Below are positions 1 through 8,297 of a DNA stretch of 64,000 bases, piece by piece. The position numbers and the translations under genes are program-made. The notes beneath the pieces were generated by a model. It worked only from the letters and a program-made list of their open reading frames with translations, did no database searches and was not told where the DNA came from. This DNA comes from CF-162 sp040882565 (GTDB lineage: Bacteria; Chloroflexota; Dehalococcoidia; SM23-28-2; RBG-16-64-32): assembly GCA_040882565.1 (NCBI GenBank), contig JBBEAZ010000011.1, forward strand, positions 84,424 through 148,423. The letters run 5' to 3'. Every line of letters begins with the position of its first letter. The first letter of the stretch is position 1.

Positions 1-1
1 C

Positions 2-319
2 GTATATGCGGCGCTGGCGCTGCCGCTCGCTGTGGGCATGGTCGCCGTCGGCATCTTCATTGTGCTCGCGATCCGCTACATGAGCGTGATGTCGATGATC
101 ACGGTGCCGGGCGGGGCGATCGTCTTGCTCCTGCTGGCTGTGTTTCACGTTCAAGACCACGACTTTACCTACACGAAAACGATATTCGGGGCGTTCGCGA
201 CGTTCTTTGTTCTGCTGACGCACATACCTAACATAAGACGTCTGGTGCGGGGAACCGAGCCGAAGTTTGGCGAACCACCTGAACCTGCGCCCGCCAATGC
301 TCGACCTGGCACTACCTGA
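2..319 (+). CDS. plsY: Glycerol-3-phosphate acyltransferase PlsY, C-terminal part (5' end outside window)
   Basis: The reading frame is open from base 2, so the gene starts upstream of the window; 105 residues are visible. They form a hydrophobic run of about three membrane segments, ending in an Ile-Arg-Arg-Leu stretch followed by GTEPKFG and a Pro/Ala-rich tail. The IKRLxxGTEPKxG ending is the hallmark of PlsY, the integral membrane enzyme that acylates the sn-1 position of glycerol-3-phosphate with acyl-phosphate in phospholipid synthesis. tldD starts 17 bases downstream, so the two may be cotranscribed. The call rests on this C-terminal signature and the hydrophobicity; the catalytic loops lie outside the window. 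Confidence 0.75.
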   Translation, partial: VYAALALPLAVGMVAVGIFIVLAIRYMSVMSMITVPGGAIVLLLLAVFHVQDHDFTYTKTIFGAFATFFVLLTHIPNIRRLVRGTEPKFGEPPEPAPANARPGTT

Positions 320-336
320 GCAGAGAAGGAGCCCAA

Positions 337-1713
337 GTGACCGAAGCACCCGCATTGAGAGAAGACATCGAAGCCGCCGTCAAGGGCCACAACGCCGACT
401 ACGCCGAACTGCGCATCGACGACACCGCGACGAACCGACTCATCTACCGGGGCAAGGAGCTCGAGGAGATCGGGCGTACCCGCAACTTCGGGGGCTGCGC
501 TCGGGCGCTCGTCAACGGCGGCTGGGGTTTCGTCAGCTTCAATGAGACGGCGGATCTGCGCGCCCGAGTCCAGGAGGCGGTCGAACAGGCGCGGCACGTC
601 GGCAAAGAGACGAGCGTCCTGGCGCCGGTAGAGCCCGTGGTGGACATTGTCCCGGTGCAAGTGCTGATGGACCCGCGCAAGATCACGCTGGCGAAAAAGA
701 AAGAGATCTTCGACGACTACAACGAGAAGATGCTGTCGGTCGACGGCGTCACCAGCACGAACCTGGTGTACGGGGACAGCGACAAGCGAGTCACCTTCGC
801 GAACTCTGAAGGCTCGTACATCGAACAGGAACGGATCGACGTCATCTCGCGCCTCTCGGCAACCGCCCGCCGCAATGGCGATATGCAACAGGCCAGTATG
901 AGCTTGGGCGCGCTGAACGACTTCTCGTACATCGATACGCTCGGCGACGCCGCCTACCTGATCGCGAACCGCGCGGTCGAGCTGCTCAACGCGCCGTACG
1001 TCGAGCCCGGTGTGTATCCGGTGGTGCTCGACCCGATCCTGGCTGGGGTCTTCTGCCACGAGGCGTTCGGTCACCTATCGGAGTCCGACTTCGTCTACGA
1101 GAACGACAGGATGAAGGAGATCATGGTGCTCGGGCGCCAGTTCGGGCAGTCGCACCTGAACATCGTCGATGGCGCCGCTGTTCCCGACCTCCGGGGCAGC
1201 TTCAAATACGACGACGAAGGGACGCCGGCGAAGCAGACGGACTTGATTCGGGACGGCATTCTGGTCGGAAGGCTGCACTCGCGGGAGACAGCGGGGAAGA
1301 TGGGCGAGCCGCCTTCGGGGAACGCCCGCGCCATCGACTACCGTTTCCCGCCGATCGTGCGCATGACGAACACCTATATCGAGGAGGCTGGGGCGTCGTT
1401 CGAGGACATCATCGGCGACGTTAAGCTTGGCGTTTACGCTCGAAACTGGTACGGCGGGACGACGAGCATGGAGATGTTCACGTTCTCCGCTGGCGAGGCG
1501 TTCATGATTCGCGACGGCAAGGTCGCCGAGCTGGTGCGGCCGGTGAAGCTTACCGGCAACCTCTTCACGACGCTGATGAACATCGACGCGATCGGTCGCG
1601 ACCTCGACTTCAATCAGGGCGGAGGCTGCGGCAAGGGCGGCCAGAGCCCGCTGCCGGTGTCGAACGGGAGCCCGCACATCCGGATCCAGGACTGTGTCGT
1701 GGGAGAACGATAA
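337..1713 (+). CDS. tldD: TldD family metalloprotease
   Basis: 458 aa, GTG start preceded by GGAG in the sequence agaaggagcc. The zinc-protease motif HEAFGH lies at residues 241-246 within FCHEAFGHLSES, which matches the HExxxH site of TldD, and the C-terminus has the family's glycine-rich GGGCGKGGQSP segment. TldD and TldE form a heterodimeric cytosolic protease that trims unfolded leader peptides (known for microcin B17 and other modified peptides) and CcdA. The next gene begins directly after the stop codon and encodes the partner subunit, which makes a TldD/TldE pair likely. No peptide-modification genes are visible nearby, so the substrate is unknown. Confidence 0.92.
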   Translation: MTEAPALREDIEAAVKGHNADYAELRIDDTATNRLIYRGKELEEIGRTRNFGGCARALVNGGWGFVSFNETADLRARVQEAVEQARHVGKETSVLAPVEPVVDIVPVQVLMDPRKITLAKKKEIFDDYNEKMLSVDGVTSTNLVYGDSDKRVTFANSEGSYIEQERIDVISRLSATARRNGDMQQASMSLGALNDFSYIDTLGDAAYLIANRAVELLNAPYVEPGVYPVVLDPILAGVFCHEAFGHLSESDFVYENDRMKEIMVLGRQFGQSHLNIVDGAAVPDLRGSFKYDDEGTPAKQTDLIRDGILVGRLHSRETAGKMGEPPSGNARAIDYRFPPIVRMTNTYIEEAGASFEDIIGDVKLGVYARNWYGGTTSMEMFTFSAGEAFMIRDGKVAELVRPVKLTGNLFTTLMNIDAIGRDLDFNQGGGCGKGGQSPLPVSNGSPHIRIQDCVVGER

Positions 1714-3033
1714 ATGAGTGACCTTTCTGCAATTCTCGATGCCACCCGCGCGGCCGGCGCGCAGCAGGCGGAGGCGTATCAGGTTGCCAATGAAGAGGTG
1801 CCGGTCAAGTTTGAGGCGAACCGGCTGAAGGAGTTGAACTCGCGGCGGACCAGCGGTGTGGCGCTGCGGGTGATCGCCGATGGGCGCGTGGGTTTCGCGT
1901 CGAGCACGCGGCCGGGCGACGTCGATGACCTTGTGGAGGCGGCGATGGAGACGGTGCCGTTCGGGCCGGAGGCGCACTTCGATTTCCCGAAGCAGGCCGA
2001 GGCGCCGATGGTCGACACATTCGACCCCGCGACGGAGACGTTTGCGATCGACGAGATGATCAAGACGGGCCAGACGTTGATCGACGCGATCCGAGATATT
2101 GAGGCGGACCTCCAGTGCGATGGGCAGGTCCGGCGGCTGGTCGGCACGGTGACGCTGGCCAATACGAACGGCGGTCGGTACACGTATCGCGGCTCGATGC
2201 TGATGCTGTGGATGCACGGCACACTGATACGTGGGACGGACATGCTTTTCGTTGGCGATGTTGACGCTTCGGCGTCGCCGGTCCTCGATACCAAGCGAAT
2301 CATCGAGACCGTGAGCTGGCAACTCGAGCACTCGCGGCGGAACGCGACGATGCGGACGGCGGATATGCCGGTGATCTTCACGAGCACGGGTGTTGCCGAT
2401 GCGCTGGTGATGCCACTGACCCTGGCGTTTTCCGGCCGGCTGGTGCACCAGGGGCAATCGCCACTGGCCGGGAAGCTGGGCGACGCGCTCTATGACCAAC
2501 GCTTCTCGATGCACGATGACGCGACGATCCCGATGCGGCCCGCATCGCGGCCGTTTGACGACGAAGGTGTCGCGAGCCGGCGCATCCCCCTGGTGGACAA
2601 GGGCGTGGTCCGCAGCTTCATGTACGACCTGCAGACGGCCGGTCTGGCGAAGACTGATTCGACCGGCAGCGCGGAACGCTCCCTCGCGAGCCAGCCGAAC
2701 ATCTCGACGACTTCGCTGGTGGTTGACGCGGGCGATACGACGTTGGCCGAGATGGTGAGTGGCGTGAAGGAAGGGTTGTTGGTGGAGGACTTGATGGGCG
2801 CCGGGCAAGGTAACGTGATGGGCGGCGATTTCTCCGGCAACGTGCTGCTTGGGTATAAGATAGAGAACGGCGAGATCGTCGGGCGAGTGAAGGACACGAT
2901 GGTCGCCGGCAACGTCCACGAAGCGCTGGCCAACCTGTCGGCAATCGGCAGCGAGTCGCGCTGGGTCAACGGCACCATCCTGACGCCGCCGCTCATGTTC
3001 GAGCGGATGGCGGTTTCTGCCAAATCTGAGTGA
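1714..3033 (+). CDS. pmbA: TldE/PmbA family subunit of the TldD/TldE protease
   Basis: 439 aa. The ATG follows the tldD TAA without a spacer, which implies translational coupling. The protein has the TldD/PmbA fold: an N-terminal half with the LKELNSRRTSGVALRV segment and a C-terminal half with SGRLVHQGQSPLAGKLG and GGDFSGNVLLGYKIENGEIV, both typical of PmbA. It lacks the HExxxH zinc site seen in its neighbour, as expected for TldE, which shapes the substrate channel while TldD carries the catalytic zinc. The length is normal for the family. The partner relation is inferred from adjacency and the known heterodimer. Confidence 0.9.
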   Translation: MSDLSAILDATRAAGAQQAEAYQVANEEVPVKFEANRLKELNSRRTSGVALRVIADGRVGFASSTRPGDVDDLVEAAMETVPFGPEAHFDFPKQAEAPMVDTFDPATETFAIDEMIKTGQTLIDAIRDIEADLQCDGQVRRLVGTVTLANTNGGRYTYRGSMLMLWMHGTLIRGTDMLFVGDVDASASPVLDTKRIIETVSWQLEHSRRNATMRTADMPVIFTSTGVADALVMPLTLAFSGRLVHQGQSPLAGKLGDALYDQRFSMHDDATIPMRPASRPFDDEGVASRRIPLVDKGVVRSFMYDLQTAGLAKTDSTGSAERSLASQPNISTTSLVVDAGDTTLAEMVSGVKEGLLVEDLMGAGQGNVMGGDFSGNVLLGYKIENGEIVGRVKDTMVAGNVHEALANLSAIGSESRWVNGTILTPPLMFERMAVSAKSE

Positions 3034-3048
3034 GGAGCGGGTTGCTGT

Positions 3049-3972
3049 ATGGACTTCGCGGAATACCTGGAGGAGTTGTCTGACGCCGCCCGCAAACTGA
3101 AAGTGGCAGACCTTCAGCGTCTGTCCAATCTCTCCCCAGAGCAGATCGCTCAACTCCAGACAGCATGGCCGAATACTGACGTCCGGCGACGACGTCGTAT
3201 CGTTGGCGAACTGGTCGATCTTTCCGAAGACAACGTCGACCTGAACTTCCTTGCGGCTTTCACTGTTGCCCTGGCGGACTCTGACGCTGAAGTGCGGCTG
3301 GGCGCGATCCGCGGCCTCTGGGAGGACGAGTCGACGGCGCTGATTGATCCGCTGATCGCGCTTGCGGACGAAGACCCGGACGCCGGGGTGCGCGCTGAGG
3401 CGGCGCTGGCCCTCGGTCGCTTCGTCCTCCTGCACGCACTAGGGCGTCTGCGGGAGCGCCATTTCGAGCGTGTGACGGCCGGCCTGCGTCGAGTGATCGA
3501 TAAGCGACCCGAAGTCGAGGAAGTTCGCGCGCGTGCCATTGAGGCCGTCGGGGCGCATGACGCATCGTGGGTGCGGCAGGCGATCAGCGAGGCGTATGAG
3601 AGCGGTGTTCGCCGGCTGAAGGTGAGCGCCGTGCACGCGATGGGGCGGAGCGCGGGATCGCGCTGGTTGCCGCTGCTCACCCGTGAGCTGAACAGTGATG
3701 ACGCCGAAGTGCGATATGAGGCGGCGGTGGCCTGCGGCGGCGTTGCCGATGAGGCGGCCGTTCCGCATCTGGTGGCGCTGGTCGACGATCCGGACGCTGA
3801 TGTCCGCGCGGCCGCCGTTGCCGCACTTGGTGACATCGGCGGCATGACGTCGCGGAATGCTCTACACGATCTCCTGGACAACCCGTCGAAGGCCACTCGC
3901 GAGGCGGCTGCGGCGGCGCTCGCGGAGGTGGATTTCGAAGAGGACCCGCTCGGCTTCAGGGTGCGGGACTAG
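3049..3972 (+). CDS. HEAT-repeat protein (PBS-lyase-type repeats)
   Basis: 307 aa, ATG start, 15 bases after pmbA. From about residue 60 onward the protein is a string of roughly 31-residue alpha-helical repeats with the pattern D-x-x-V-R-x-x-A-A-x-A-L-G, for example DADVRAAAVAALGDIGG and DPDAGVRAEAALALGRF. These are PBS-lyase-like HEAT repeats, which build protein-protein interaction solenoids. There is no signal peptide or membrane segment. Specific function is unknown: such proteins act as scaffolds or regulators. It sits in the tldD operon with 3 bases to the Nudix gene downstream, so it is probably cotranscribed. Confidence 0.8.
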   Translation: MDFAEYLEELSDAARKLKVADLQRLSNLSPEQIAQLQTAWPNTDVRRRRRIVGELVDLSEDNVDLNFLAAFTVALADSDAEVRLGAIRGLWEDESTALIDPLIALADEDPDAGVRAEAALALGRFVLLHALGRLRERHFERVTAGLRRVIDKRPEVEEVRARAIEAVGAHDASWVRQAISEAYESGVRRLKVSAVHAMGRSAGSRWLPLLTRELNSDDAEVRYEAAVACGGVADEAAVPHLVALVDDPDADVRAAAVAALGDIGGMTSRNALHDLLDNPSKATREAAAAALAEVDFEEDPLGFRVRD

Positions 3973-3975
3973 ACG

Positions 3976-4425
3976 TTGGCTACGAGCCGGCGGAGCGGTA
4001 AGGTCGAGACGGCAGTCTCGGCGGGGGGCGTGGTGTTCCGCAAGGAAGGCAACGACATTGAGGTCGTCATCTGCGGGCGGACGAAGGACCGGGTCTGGGG
4101 GCTGCCGAAGGGAACTCCGAACGCGGGCGAGTCGCTGGAAGAGACGGCTGTGCGCGAGGTAACAGAAGAGACCGGGCTCGAGGTGCGGATCGTCGACAAG
4201 ATCGGCGTGGTGGAGTACTGGTTCGCGCGCGAAGGCATCCGCTACCACAAGTGGGTGCACCACTACCTGCTGGAATGGACGGGCGGTGGCGACACCACGC
4301 AGCACGATCTTGAGTATGATAGGGTCGAATGGCAGCCGATCGACGAGGCGCGGCGGATGCTAAGCTTCAAGAACGAATTGGACATGGTGCAGAAGGCACG
4401 GAAGATGATCGAGGTGCTGAAGTGA
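3976..4425 (+). CDS. Nudix hydrolase
   Basis: 149 aa, TTG start at 3976, three bases after the HEAT-repeat stop. A complete Nudix box (G-x5-E-x7-REVTEETGL) occupies residues 46-68, with the metal-binding REVTEE core. The N-terminal SAGGVVFRK and WGLPKG segments are typical of the MutT/Ap4A-hydrolase branch, so hydrolysis of a nucleoside diphosphate linked to another moiety (for example dinucleoside polyphosphate, NDP-sugar or oxidised nucleotide) is likely, but the substrate cannot be read from the sequence. The stop overlaps the start of the next gene by 4 bases (GTGA). Confidence 0.88.
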   Translation: MATSRRSGKVETAVSAGGVVFRKEGNDIEVVICGRTKDRVWGLPKGTPNAGESLEETAVREVTEETGLEVRIVDKIGVVEYWFAREGIRYHKWVHHYLLEWTGGGDTTQHDLEYDRVEWQPIDEARRMLSFKNELDMVQKARKMIEVLK

Positions 4426-4979
4426 CGCCGCACGACGACATCGTCGCTCGCGGACGGCGGACTGTGATTCGCCGCAAGCGCCTGACGGACGCGGCGGATG
4501 AGTACCGCTGGCGCTCGGACCCGGAGCTTGCCCAGTACGATGCAACGCGGCCTGTCCAGGTGCCGTACGACAACTACCTGCGCAACTGGAGCTTCGACTA
4601 CCGCTTCACGGACATGGGTGGGCGCTCGTTCGCAATCGAGGACGAGAACGGACGCCACATCGGCAATGTGATGTACTACAACATCGATCAGTCGCGCGCG
4701 GAAGCCGAGATTGGCATCAGCATCGGCGAGCGGCAGTACTGGTCAGGCGGATACGGCACTGATGCGATCGCAGCGCTGACGAAGGTGCTGCTGGCTCGGG
4801 GCGACCTGGCGCGGCTCTACCTCCACACGCTCGACTGGAACATCCGCGCGCAACGGGCGTTCCAGAAGGCCGGATTCCGGCAGTGCGGGACGTCGTGGCG
4901 CGACGCGCGGACGTTCGTGGTGATGGAAATAGTGCGCGAACAGGCGGTGCGGCAGACCGAGCGCGCGGCTACGGCTTAG
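4422..4979 (+). CDS. GNAT family N-acetyltransferase (RimJ/RimL type)
   Basis: 185 aa from the GTG at 4422, which overlaps the Nudix stop as GTGA; the longer frame back to 4329 only shadows the Nudix gene. The fold order is that of RimJ/RimL-type GNATs: an N-terminal RLTDAADEYRWRSDPE segment, a central IGNVMYYNIDQSRAEAEIGI strand pair, then the acetyl-CoA loop region RQYWSGGYGTDAI and the C-terminal NIRAQRAFQKAGF motif, where the GNAT fold contacts CoA. It probably acetylates an amino group of a protein N-terminus, small molecule or antibiotic. The last gene of the tldD operon on this strand. Confidence 0.85.
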   Translation: MTPHDDIVARGRRTVIRRKRLTDAADEYRWRSDPELAQYDATRPVQVPYDNYLRNWSFDYRFTDMGGRSFAIEDENGRHIGNVMYYNIDQSRAEAEIGISIGERQYWSGGYGTDAIAALTKVLLARGDLARLYLHTLDWNIRAQRAFQKAGFRQCGTSWRDARTFVVMEIVREQAVRQTERAATA

Positions 4980-4991
4980 ACAGCGCTGGTC

Positions 4992-5279
4992 TCAGAGATC
5001 TACCGTCTCGACTGCGTCCAGTATTCTGCCAGCCGGGCTGCCGATGAGACCTGCAGCTTGCACGCGGTCCCAAAGCTTGTGGAGCTCTGCGAGAAGGGCC
5101 TCGGCTTCAGCGTGACTTTCGAATTCCAGGTCAACCATCACATAGTTGGGATCGTCAGCCGCGCGCATGACGCGATAGCTCCGCACGCCTGACCCCTTGC
5201 GGTCCAGGGGATCGCTATCGAATGACGCCTTCCAGGCGTCGTAGTCAGGGGCCGAGTGTTCGATTCGCAATGTGGGCAT
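4992..5279 (-). CDS. Small cytosolic protein, likely dimeric alpha/beta-barrel (ABM-like) fold
   Basis: 95 aa, ATG start preceded by a strong GAGGAGG ribosome site. The sequence runs beta (MPTLRIEH), helix (YDAWKASFDS), beta (SYRVMRAA), beta (NYVMVDLEF), helix (AEAEALLAELHKLWDRVQ), a layout typical of small ferredoxin-like proteins of the antibiotic-biosynthesis-monooxygenase/cyclase superfamily. No catalytic residue can be assigned. It is the most downstream of the minus-strand genes in this SDR/hot-dog region, 37 bases beyond the SDR stop. Another small ABM-like protein of different sequence lies at the other end of the cluster (8298-8573). Confidence 0.6.
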   Translation of the reverse strand: MPTLRIEHSAPDYDAWKASFDSDPLDRKGSGVRSYRVMRAADDPNYVMVDLEFESHAEAEALLAELHKLWDRVQAAGLIGSPAGRILDAVETVDL

Positions 5280-5316
5280 CTCGCCTCCTCCTCTACAACT
5301 TGCTCCGCTAGTGATG

Positions 5317-6276
5317 CTATGCAGTTGGCGCGGCCGGCCGGCCCGGGATGTCGAGGTCGGCTGGGGGTGGCGCGGGGTTCATGATGCCGGCCATTAGCTG
5401 GTTTGGGACCAGGGCGGCCAGTTCCTGGAGGGTCCACTTGCCGTCTTTCTCGATTGACTGGATGTGGTGCTCTTCGTGGGCGAGGGAGACGCTGCCGCCG
5501 GCGACGTGGAAGATCTTGCCGTTGACGTTCCAAGCGTCATCGGTGCAGAGCCAGGCCGTCATCGGTGCGACGTGCTCCGGGGTCATGGGAACGACGGGCT
5601 CCGGTGGGCGGGCCGGCTCGGCGATGCCGGCGCGGGCGCGGATCTCGCGGGATCCCTGAGGGATCTGGGCGATCATGCGGGTCTGGGCGCCGGGGGCGAT
5701 GGCGTTGCAGGTGACGCCGTAGCGGCCGAGGTCGCGGGCGACGACGCGGGTCAGGCCGGCGATGCCAGCCTTGGCTGCGCCGTAGTTCGACTGGCCGGAG
5801 ATGCCACGCAGGCCTGAGATGGATGAGAAGTTGACGATGCGGCCGTAGCGCTGCTGGCGCATCAGGACCGAGGCCGGCTTGATCGTATTGAAGTGGCCCT
5901 TGAGATGGACGTTGATGACGTCGTCCCACTCTTGCTCGGCCATGTTGAAGATCATGCGGTCGCGGAGGATGCCGGCGACGTTGACCAGGAAGTCGATGCG
6001 ACCGAAGGCGTCAACGCACTGGCGGACCATGGCTTCGCCGCCATCGGCTGTGGCGACGCTGTCGACGTTGGCAACGGCATTGCCGCTGGCAGACTTGATC
6101 TCGGCGACGACCTGTTCGGCGGGGCCGTTGTCGTGGCCTGTGCCGTCGACGTTGACGCCGGGGTCGTTGACGACGACGTTGGCGCCTTCTTGCGCGAGGA
6201 GGAGGGCGACGGCGCGGCCGATGCCGCGGCCGGCGCCTGTCACTACTGCGTTGCGTCCGTCTAGTTTGGCCATCAT
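5317..6276 (-). CDS. Short-chain dehydrogenase/reductase with C-terminal extension (copy 1)
   Basis: 319 aa from the ATG pair at 6276/6273; the frame stays open further upstream but that stretch is only the antisense-free shadow of the neighbouring SDR's end. The Rossmann motif TGAGRGIG starts at residue 13, NVAGIL stands where NNAG usually is, and the catalytic triad is present (Ser in FSSISG, YGAAKAG). A C-terminal extension of about 70 residues (GGSVSLAHEEHH, then a Trp-Thr-Leu-x-Glu-Leu segment and a Pro/Ala tail) is shared with the next gene. These SDRs resemble 3-hydroxyacyl-CoA dehydrogenase-like enzymes of multifunctional beta-oxidation systems. It starts 4 bases after the stop of its paralogue. 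Confidence 0.85.
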   Translation of the reverse strand: MMAKLDGRNAVVTGAGRGIGRAVALLLAQEGANVVVNDPGVNVDGTGHDNGPAEQVVAEIKSASGNAVANVDSVATADGGEAMVRQCVDAFGRIDFLVNVAGILRDRMIFNMAEQEWDDVINVHLKGHFNTIKPASVLMRQQRYGRIVNFSSISGLRGISGQSNYGAAKAGIAGLTRVVARDLGRYGVTCNAIAPGAQTRMIAQIPQGSREIRARAGIAEPARPPEPVVPMTPEHVAPMTAWLCTDDAWNVNGKIFHVAGGSVSLAHEEHHIQSIEKDGKWTLQELAALVPNQLMAGIMNPAPPPADLDIPGRPAAPTA

Positions 6277-6280
6277 CGTG

Positions 6281-7237
6281 TCACAGAAGTGGCTCGACTG
6301 CGCGACCGGGGCTTTCGATGTCTGGCGGCGGCGGCGCCGGGTTCTTGGTGCCCTGCAGGAGTTGAGGGACCTGCGCGGAGAGTTCGTCGAGGGTCCACAT
6401 GCCGGGCTTGAAGATCGTGCGCGAGGGTGTGGGGTGCTGGAGGACGGCGACGGTGCCGCCGTAGACGTGGAAGATCTGGCCGTTGATGTTCCAGGCGCCG
6501 TCGGTGGCAAGGTGGCAGGTCATCGGCGCGATCCAGTCGGGGTCCATCTTGCCGAGACTTCCGGGCGGTGGTGCGTCCGCGGGCGCCTGGGCGGCGCGCT
6601 GTGGCTGACCCGGGCGGTTCTGCGGGATCGTCGCGGTCAGCCGGGTCGCTGCGCGGGGGGCGATGGCGTTGCAGGTGACTCCGTAGCGGCCGAGCTCGCG
6701 GGCGACGACGCGGGTGAATCCGGCGATGCCGGACTTGGCCGCGCCGTAGTTAGCCTGCCCGGCGTTGCCCCAGAGGCCGGATTCCGAGGTGTAGTTGATG
6801 ATGCGACCGTAGCGTTGGTGGCGCATGAGGACGGTCGCCGGCTTGGTCGTGTTGAAGTGGCCTTTGAGGTGTACGGCGATGACTGCGTCCCATTCCTCTT
6901 CGCTCATGTTAAAGATCATGCGGTCGCGGAGGATGCCGGCGTTGTTGACGAGGATGTCGATGCGGCCGAAGGCGTCGATCGCGGTCTTGATGATGCATTC
7001 GCCGCCGTCGGCAGTGGCGACGGTGTCGTGGTTGGGGATCGCTGTGCCGCCGGCGGTCTTGATCTCGGCGACGACCTGATCGGCCGGGCCGTCGTCGGTG
7101 CCGACGCCATCAGGGCCGACGCCGGGGTCGTTGACAACGACCTTCGCGCCTTCCTCGGCCATCATCAGCGCGATGCCGCGACCGATGCCACGGCCGGCGC
7201 CGGTGATGACTGCTACCTTGCCTTCGAGTGTGCCCAT
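6281..7237 (-). CDS. Short-chain dehydrogenase/reductase with C-terminal extension (copy 2)
   Basis: 318 aa, ATG start with GGAAGG upstream. Cofactor motif TGAGRGIG at residues 12-19, NNAG at 98-101, and the Tyr-x3-Lys pair at 164/168 (YGAAK), with an upstream serine in YTSESG, so all SDR catalytic residues are present. The Asp in VVVNDPG after the second strand suggests NAD(H) preference. The protein is a clear paralogue of the adjacent SDR, with the same C-terminal tail containing WTLDEL and NPAPPPPD. Cotranscribed with hot-dog hydratase genes upstream, it most likely oxidises a 3-hydroxyacyl-CoA or a ring hydroxyl; the substrate is inferred only. Confidence 0.87.
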   Translation of the reverse strand: MGTLEGKVAVITGAGRGIGRGIALMMAEEGAKVVVNDPGVGPDGVGTDDGPADQVVAEIKTAGGTAIPNHDTVATADGGECIIKTAIDAFGRIDILVNNAGILRDRMIFNMSEEEWDAVIAVHLKGHFNTTKPATVLMRHQRYGRIINYTSESGLWGNAGQANYGAAKSGIAGFTRVVARELGRYGVTCNAIAPRAATRLTATIPQNRPGQPQRAAQAPADAPPPGSLGKMDPDWIAPMTCHLATDGAWNINGQIFHVYGGTVAVLQHPTPSRTIFKPGMWTLDELSAQVPQLLQGTKNPAPPPPDIESPGRAVEPLL

Positions 7238-7256
7238 GTTGCCCAGCCCTTCCGGT

Positions 7257-7682
7257 CTACCTGGACGGCAGCGCTACTTCGGCGGTGCCGGGAGTCGTCT
7301 TGTTGCCTTCGGGGTCTTCAGTCCAGACTTCGAGATCGACGATGTGGCTGCCGTTCTCCTGGCGCTTGCCGGTGACGACCCCACGGCAGATGACGTCCTT
7401 AGCAATCATGTCCATGCCGCGGTATGAGCAGGCGACGCGGCGGACGTTGCCCTCGTCGCCTGACCATTCGTCCAGCAAGCGGCCGAGCAGGGCGTGCTTG
7501 AGTGCGCCGTGGACGATGCGCTCCTTGAGGCCGGTGCCCTGCGCGAAGTCCTTGTCGTAGTGGATCTGGTAGTAGTCGCCGGAGCCGGCGGCCCAGAAGA
7601 CGAGGCGCTGGGCGTCGCAGTTCTGGACGAGCTTCGGGATTTCCTGGCCCTCCGTGACGTCTTCGAAATACACCTGTGCCAT
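7257..7682 (-). CDS. MaoC-like hot-dog dehydratase subunit (hydratase-2 type)
   Basis: 141 aa, ATG start with AGGAGA nine bases upstream. It begins with YFEDVTEGQEIP and carries the hot-dog helix with a hydratase-2-like site DYYQIHYDKDFAQ (Asp and His spaced as in R-specific enoyl-CoA hydratases), then IVHGALKHALLGRLL. It probably forms a heterodimeric hydratase with the product of the gene 9 bases upstream, which has the complementary domain. Such split pairs hydrate 2-enoyl-CoA to 3-hydroxyacyl-CoA, feeding the SDRs encoded downstream. Specific chain length or steroid substrate is not evident. Confidence 0.82.
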   Translation of the reverse strand: MAQVYFEDVTEGQEIPKLVQNCDAQRLVFWAAGSGDYYQIHYDKDFAQGTGLKERIVHGALKHALLGRLLDEWSGDEGNVRRVACSYRGMDMIAKDVICRGVVTGKRQENGSHIVDLEVWTEDPEGNKTTPGTAEVALPSR

Positions 7683-7691
7683 GATTGTCTC

Positions 7692-8171
7692 CTAGTACCG
7701 GATCGCCTGACCGCGCTGAATAGCGACGGACTGGCCCTTTTCGTTGCGGAATGCGGTCTCGGTGCTGACGATCAGCATCGGGCCCATCTTGCCCTCGCGC
7801 TCGGCGAGGTCAGAAAGCTTGGTCGAGGCCACAAGCTTGTCGCCGGAGCAGACCTCAGCTAGGTATTCGATGTCGGTGCCGCCGTTGAGGACGCGCTTGT
7901 AGGGGATGTCGAGTCGGAACGATTCGGGCACGCGGGCCGATTGGCCGGGCACGACGACTGGGAGGCCGAGGAAGCCGTACGGAGCGACGATGCCGCGGTG
8001 GCCCTTGGCTTTCGCGGCGGCCTCGTCGAAGTAGATCGGGTCGGTGTAGCCCACGGCGCGGGCGAACTGTCGGCACCCGGTGTTGTCGACCTCGTGCGGG
8101 ACGGGATCGGACTCGACGCCGATGCGGGCTCGCATCTCGTCCGTGATGACGGACGCCTTCTGTTGGGTCAT
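7692..8171 (-). CDS. MaoC/FAS1-like dehydratase domain protein (hot-dog partner subunit)
   Basis: 159 aa from the ATG at 8171, which has GGAGGT six bases upstream; an in-frame GTG two codons earlier overlaps that ribosome site and is less likely. The sequence RQFARAVGYTDPIYFDEAAAKAKGHRG followed by APYGFLGLPV matches the N-terminal hot-dog half of MaoC-type double hot-dog dehydratases (the FAS1-type dehydratase-like domain). It lacks an obvious catalytic His and is probably the structural/substrate-binding half of the hydratase made with its downstream neighbour. It is the first gene of the hot-dog/SDR operon. Confidence 0.8.
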   Translation of the reverse strand: MTQQKASVITDEMRARIGVESDPVPHEVDNTGCRQFARAVGYTDPIYFDEAAAKAKGHRGIVAPYGFLGLPVVVPGQSARVPESFRLDIPYKRVLNGGTDIEYLAEVCSGDKLVASTKLSDLAEREGKMGPMLIVSTETAFRNEKGQSVAIQRGQAIRY

Positions 8172-8297
8172 GGGCACACCTCCGGGGATAGCGCACGCAA
8201 CCTTGACGTGCGCGGCAGACTATAGCGCTTCGGGCGCAAACAGGCAAGCACGAGAATCCTGGAACAGCTGGAGGCTAGCGGTATGTGGTAGGCGAGG

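Noticed and set aside
1075..3435. 786-codon open frame on the minus strand opposite tldD and pmbA
   Set aside because: Antisense shadow in high-GC DNA. The plus strand has two intact, recognisable TldD/PmbA proteins, and the antisense translation is Arg/His/Asp-rich with no domain.
6277..6510. 78-residue N-terminal extension of SDR copy 1
   Set aside because: Pro/Ser/Arg-rich, overlaps the coding end of the neighbouring SDR, and the standard SDR N-terminus begins at the ATG pair at 6276/6273.
5879..7375. 498-codon plus-strand open frame opposite the two SDR genes
   Set aside because: Translation is Val/Asp/Gly-rich low complexity typical of antisense frames; the minus strand has two SDR proteins with all motifs.
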